The position numbers and the translations under genes were made by a program. A DNA stretch of 64,000 nucleotides from Nannochloropsis salina CCMP1776. Taxonomy: Eukaryota > Sar > Eustigmatophyceae > Eustigmatales > Monodopsidaceae. Under the pieces are notes generated by a model. That model was given only the letters and a program-made list of their open reading frames with translations. It was not told where the DNA came from and did not search any database. Positions 61,499 to 64,000 of the stretch are shown here, in pieces (the first letter of the stretch is position 1; each line of letters starts with the position of its first letter). The stretch lies in assembly GCA_004565275.1 (NCBI GenBank), contig SDOX01000008.1, forward strand, positions 341,327-405,326, in the 5' to 3' direction.

Positions 61499-62732
61499 TC
61501 AGCTCCTTCGCGTTTCTTTCCTCCGGGTAGGCGCGAACGGCACCATGAGAGGGGCTGGCGTCGAGGCGTTGGCTGCCTGGGATGCTTTGAAATGGGAAGA
61601 ATCAATTCCTAATCTAGCCCGCTTCACTGCCAGGTCCTTCTGGGTTTCCGCATTCACGACTGCTTTGCTCCGTTCCGTCGGGTCCCCTCTCTTGCTGCCC
61701 ACCACCAAAGCCGAGGAGCCTGAGGATGATCTTCTTCCTGCCCCTGGATCGTCAAAAATGGAGGAACTCATAATACTGGTGAACTTGGTCCTGGCTGCTT
61801 TGTGGAAACCTTTTCGACGTGCCCTTGTCAGGCCCCCGGTGCCTCCCTCCAGCAAGGCCATAGGGGCCATGCGGGCGTCTTCCGCGCTGGGGGGGAGGAG
61901 TCGGAAGCGGAGGCCCTTTTCGGCACTTTCCCGGTCCAAGTCTTCCAAAACCTTTTTCTCCGCCCGAAACTTGTTGCGTAACAGCCGGTTGACCCCACTT
62001 GAATCGGCTTCGAGGCGGTCCGAGGCCTCCATGAGCTCCTGCAAGCGGGCCGCCGCGGCGTTCGTCCGTCGTACCTGGTCCTTACCCCGCTCCAAGGCGG
62101 CCAGGGGGTCGGCCGAGACACCCCCGTTGGGGGCGTTGGCAGAGGAAGGAGTAGCGGCAGCTCCTGCCAAGTCGCTCGCTCCCGTGGGTTCGGCTGACAA
62201 GACAGGCAAACCGATGGCTTCCGGGTCGTATTCTTGCTCGCGGCGTCGAATGCCCTCCACGAACTCGTAGTCGCAATTTTTGGGGTCCGTCCTGATCACC
62301 AAGCGGTTTTTGCATGAGGCACATTTCATGTGAAACTCCCATATTTTTGTGGAGAAGTAATTCCCCGCCTGTGTGTGGATTGAACCGGGGGGCGAGCCCA
62401 GCAGCTTACAATAAGTGCATGCGACTGGATACATAAGGACTTGTCGCACCTTACCTGAATTTTCTTGGCGTTAAAGCGCACACCTTTACCAATGTGACGA
62501 TCACATTTTAAGCACCAGCTGTTGTACGGTAGCTCGAAGCGGATAATTCCACTTTGCGTGTATTGATTGTGCCCTGCATGCGGGAGGAGTTAGCGGTAAT
62601 CGAGTGCCCCAGGAAGCCTTCTTCCATGTCACACGCACCTTTAGATCCCGTAATTTTTTTCAAAGAGGATTTTCCATCCCAGTCAGGTGGACGGTAGTAA
62701 CCATCGGCTTGCGCGGCTGCCAAAGAGGACAT
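61499..62732 (-). CDS. CCDC130: CCDC130/Saf4 (CWC16 family) splicing factor
   Basis: A nuclear protein of the CWC16 family, joined to catalytic spliceosomes. Three exons on the minus strand, 62732-62639, 62573-62455 and 62368-61499, give 360 aa. Donors are AAAG|GTGCGT and TCAG|GTAAGG, acceptors CATGCAG and CACACAG. The N-terminus DGYYRPPDW matches the family's YYPPD motif. IIRFELPYNSWCLKCDRHIG gives the first CxxC; KIWEFHMKCASCKNRLVIRTDP gives the second; DYEFVEGIRRREQEYDPE is the family signature. The cysteines form the zinc-binding core. The last third is Ser/Ala/Arg-rich and variable. FELPYNSWCLKC rather than the YJU2-type MLPF sequence favours the CCDC130 branch. It is divergent from the aldolase gene across 425 bp. 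Confidence 0.9.
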
Positions 62733-63157
62733 TCTCTCTGGCGCCTCAGTATGTTATCAGCCGACAGACGACAACGGGCTCAGGACCCTGAGACCAACCG
62801 GGGCCAGGATGGTCGACCGTCGAACGATACTCCAATTTCAGATATCTTACAGCAGTCCTGTCTTGCGAGTCGTGTGTGATGCTGAAGATGAAGGCGTGGT
62901 TCTAGGGTTTTTCTTGTCACCTAACGGATTTCTTATCCCATGCTGCTCGCTCATCTGATGAGATGAGGGATCAAAACACGCTAGCAACATGTGTCTTCAA
63001 AAAAGAAGCGAGAATCACCAAAATTTTTACGGCTACTAAGCCTTTTAAGACTCGCTTACTTAATTCAGCATGTCTCTCACGGTGCATTAACTTTCATGAA
63101 AGATCGACGCTAACAACCTACTCCACCTCCCCTCCTTGCAGCACCCGGGGCCCGACC
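62733..63157. other. Divergent intergenic region with 5' leader intron candidate
   Basis: These 425 bp separate CCDC130 and the aldolase. A pyrimidine tract ending in TTGCAG at about 63135-63140, just before the aldolase ATG, looks like an acceptor of an intron in the 5' UTR. Confidence 0.4.
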
Positions 63158-63930
63158 ATGTCGACATCATCTCCCTCAAGTGCCCACCAAGCACCCGCGT
63201 CTTCACACGGACTCGAAGCGTATCACCTCAATTTGATGGAGGCCGCGAAGCTGGCTGCTCAATTGACGCAGCATCAAAAAAATGCGCTCGAGACAATTGC
63301 GAATCAGATGGCACGGCCGGGGCGCGGACTCCTAGCAGCCGACGAGAGCGTGCCCACGCTGGGAAAACGCCTGGTAGCCGCTGGATTGGTGAATGATGAA
63401 GAAATGCGAAGGGCGTACCGGGAAGTCCTGTTTTCTCATCCGGATCTGGGTGAATATCTGAGCGGCGCAATCCTTTTCTCGGAGACCCTCGGACAGAGGG
63501 CGGTAAAGGATGCGGAGGGCCGCCTGTTTCCCGCCTTGCTGCAAAGCAAAGGGGTTCTTCCCGGGGTCAAAGTAGATTTAGGCCTGGAACCGTTGGACTA
63601 CAGTGCTCGAGAGACGCATACCAAAGGCATGAATGATTTAATGGAGCGATGTCAGGAGTTTTACGCCCAAGGGGCACGCTTTGCCAAGTGGCGTGCTGTC
63701 ATCCGGATCGACGAAGCAGCTAATCTGCCGACCCGTGCATGCATGCAAATCAACAGTGCAGAGCTAGCTCGCTACGCGGCTATATGCCAGGCATGTGGTT
63801 TGGTGCCGATTGTGGAGCCCGAAATATTGATAGAGGGGGCACATTCAGCTGAGACTTTTGCGAGGGTGACAGAGGCGGCCTTGAGCGAGGTATACTACAC
63901 GCTGGCGCAGGCCAAGGTTTTTTTGGAAGG
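63158..63930 (+). CDS. Class I fructose-bisphosphate aldolase, 5' part (continues past window)
   Basis: It cleaves fructose-1,6-bisphosphate in glycolysis or the Calvin cycle. The first coding exon is open from ATG 63158 to a clear donor at 63930 (GAAGG|GTACGT), 257 codons plus 2 nt; the rest lies beyond the window. Landmarks: NQMARPGRGLLAADESVPTLGKR, YREVLFSHPDLGEYLSGAILF ETL in the usual order, GVLPGVKVDLGL, RCQEFYAQGARFAKWRAVIRI with the family Lys and Trp-Arg, CGLVPIVEPEIL, then VFLEG just before the donor, exactly where the family continues with TLLKP. The Schiff-base lysine region is in the next exon. The N-terminus has about 20 Ser/Ala-rich residues but no signal peptide or Ala-Phe junction, so the cytosolic form is more likely. 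Confidence 0.9.
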
Positions 63931-64000
63931 GTACGTAAACCAGCTTGTGAGGACACGCGAATATCCGCGTTGGCCAGGATCCTGGTCCCCCTGTGGTCAC

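Noticed and set aside
62369-62454. A tRNA-like T-loop (GGTTCAATCC) on the minus strand
   Set aside because: The stretch is the second intron of the CCDC130 gene; no acceptor or D stem forms around the T-loop-like string.

Overview
The window is nuclear DNA of a gene-dense, intron-poor eukaryote. Evidence: GT-AG introns that are mostly 50-250 nt and join conserved proteins in frame, a tRNA-Tyr with an anticodon-loop intron, and only eukaryotic housekeeping families (eIF2B-beta, ORC3, EXO1, TFIIA-gamma, metaxin, a CCDC130-type splicing factor). Several proteins begin with a secretory-type signal peptide followed at once by Ala-Phe or a similar aromatic site, the bipartite plastid presequence of algae with red-derived complex plastids. 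With a mannitol-1-phosphate dehydrogenase-like protein, a VTC1-like protein, a BcsA-like cellulose synthase and a DnaG-type primase, this points to a photosynthetic stramenopile, most likely a eustigmatophyte such as Nannochloropsis/Microchloropsis. The species assignment is inference.

Layout. 0-10 kb: 3' end of a STE-like kinase (+), eIF2B-beta (-), a Rieske-like plastid protein (+), a mannitol-1-phosphate dehydrogenase-like gene (-) overlapped at its 5' end by a small gene with a plastid-type presequence (-), and a large DnaG primase (-). 10-20 kb: ClpX (+, with an apparent 1-nt frame break in a G11 run), an SLC52 riboflavin transporter (-, 4 exons), metaxin (+), and a papain-like protease fused to a membrane span and an NZF zinc finger (-). 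20-30 kb: EXO1 (+), an aquaglyceroporin remnant (-), a zinc alcohol dehydrogenase (-, 4 exons), tRNA-Tyr (-), a membrane-anchored MaoC-like protein (+), and a DUF6816-type lumenal protein (+). 30-45 kb: CTP:phosphocholine cytidylyltransferase (-), a 2.1-kb gene-free stretch, a monoacylglycerol lipase (+), PNPO (-), a cellulose-synthase-like GT2 (+), a 1.8-kb gene-free stretch, VTC1 (-), TFIIA-gamma (+). 45-64 kb: a Ycf21/DUF98 chorismate-lyase-like gene (-), ORC3 (-), a 1,496-aa unrecognised protein with three related motif units (+), an SDR oxidoreductase (-), a Q-rich protein kinase (-), a CCDC130/Saf4 splicing factor (-), and the 5' part of a class I fructose-bisphosphate aldolase (+).

The genes are an ordinary mix of housekeeping, plastid and metabolic functions with no operon logic. 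Neighbours are often divergent (shared 300-800 bp promoter zones) or convergent. I found no CRISPR array, rRNA gene, transposon or virus-like element. The best candidates for something new are the protease-TM-NZF fusion and the large repeat protein at 50-55 kb. Exon joins were worked out by hand from splice consensus, reading frame and family conservation; none has transcript support here.
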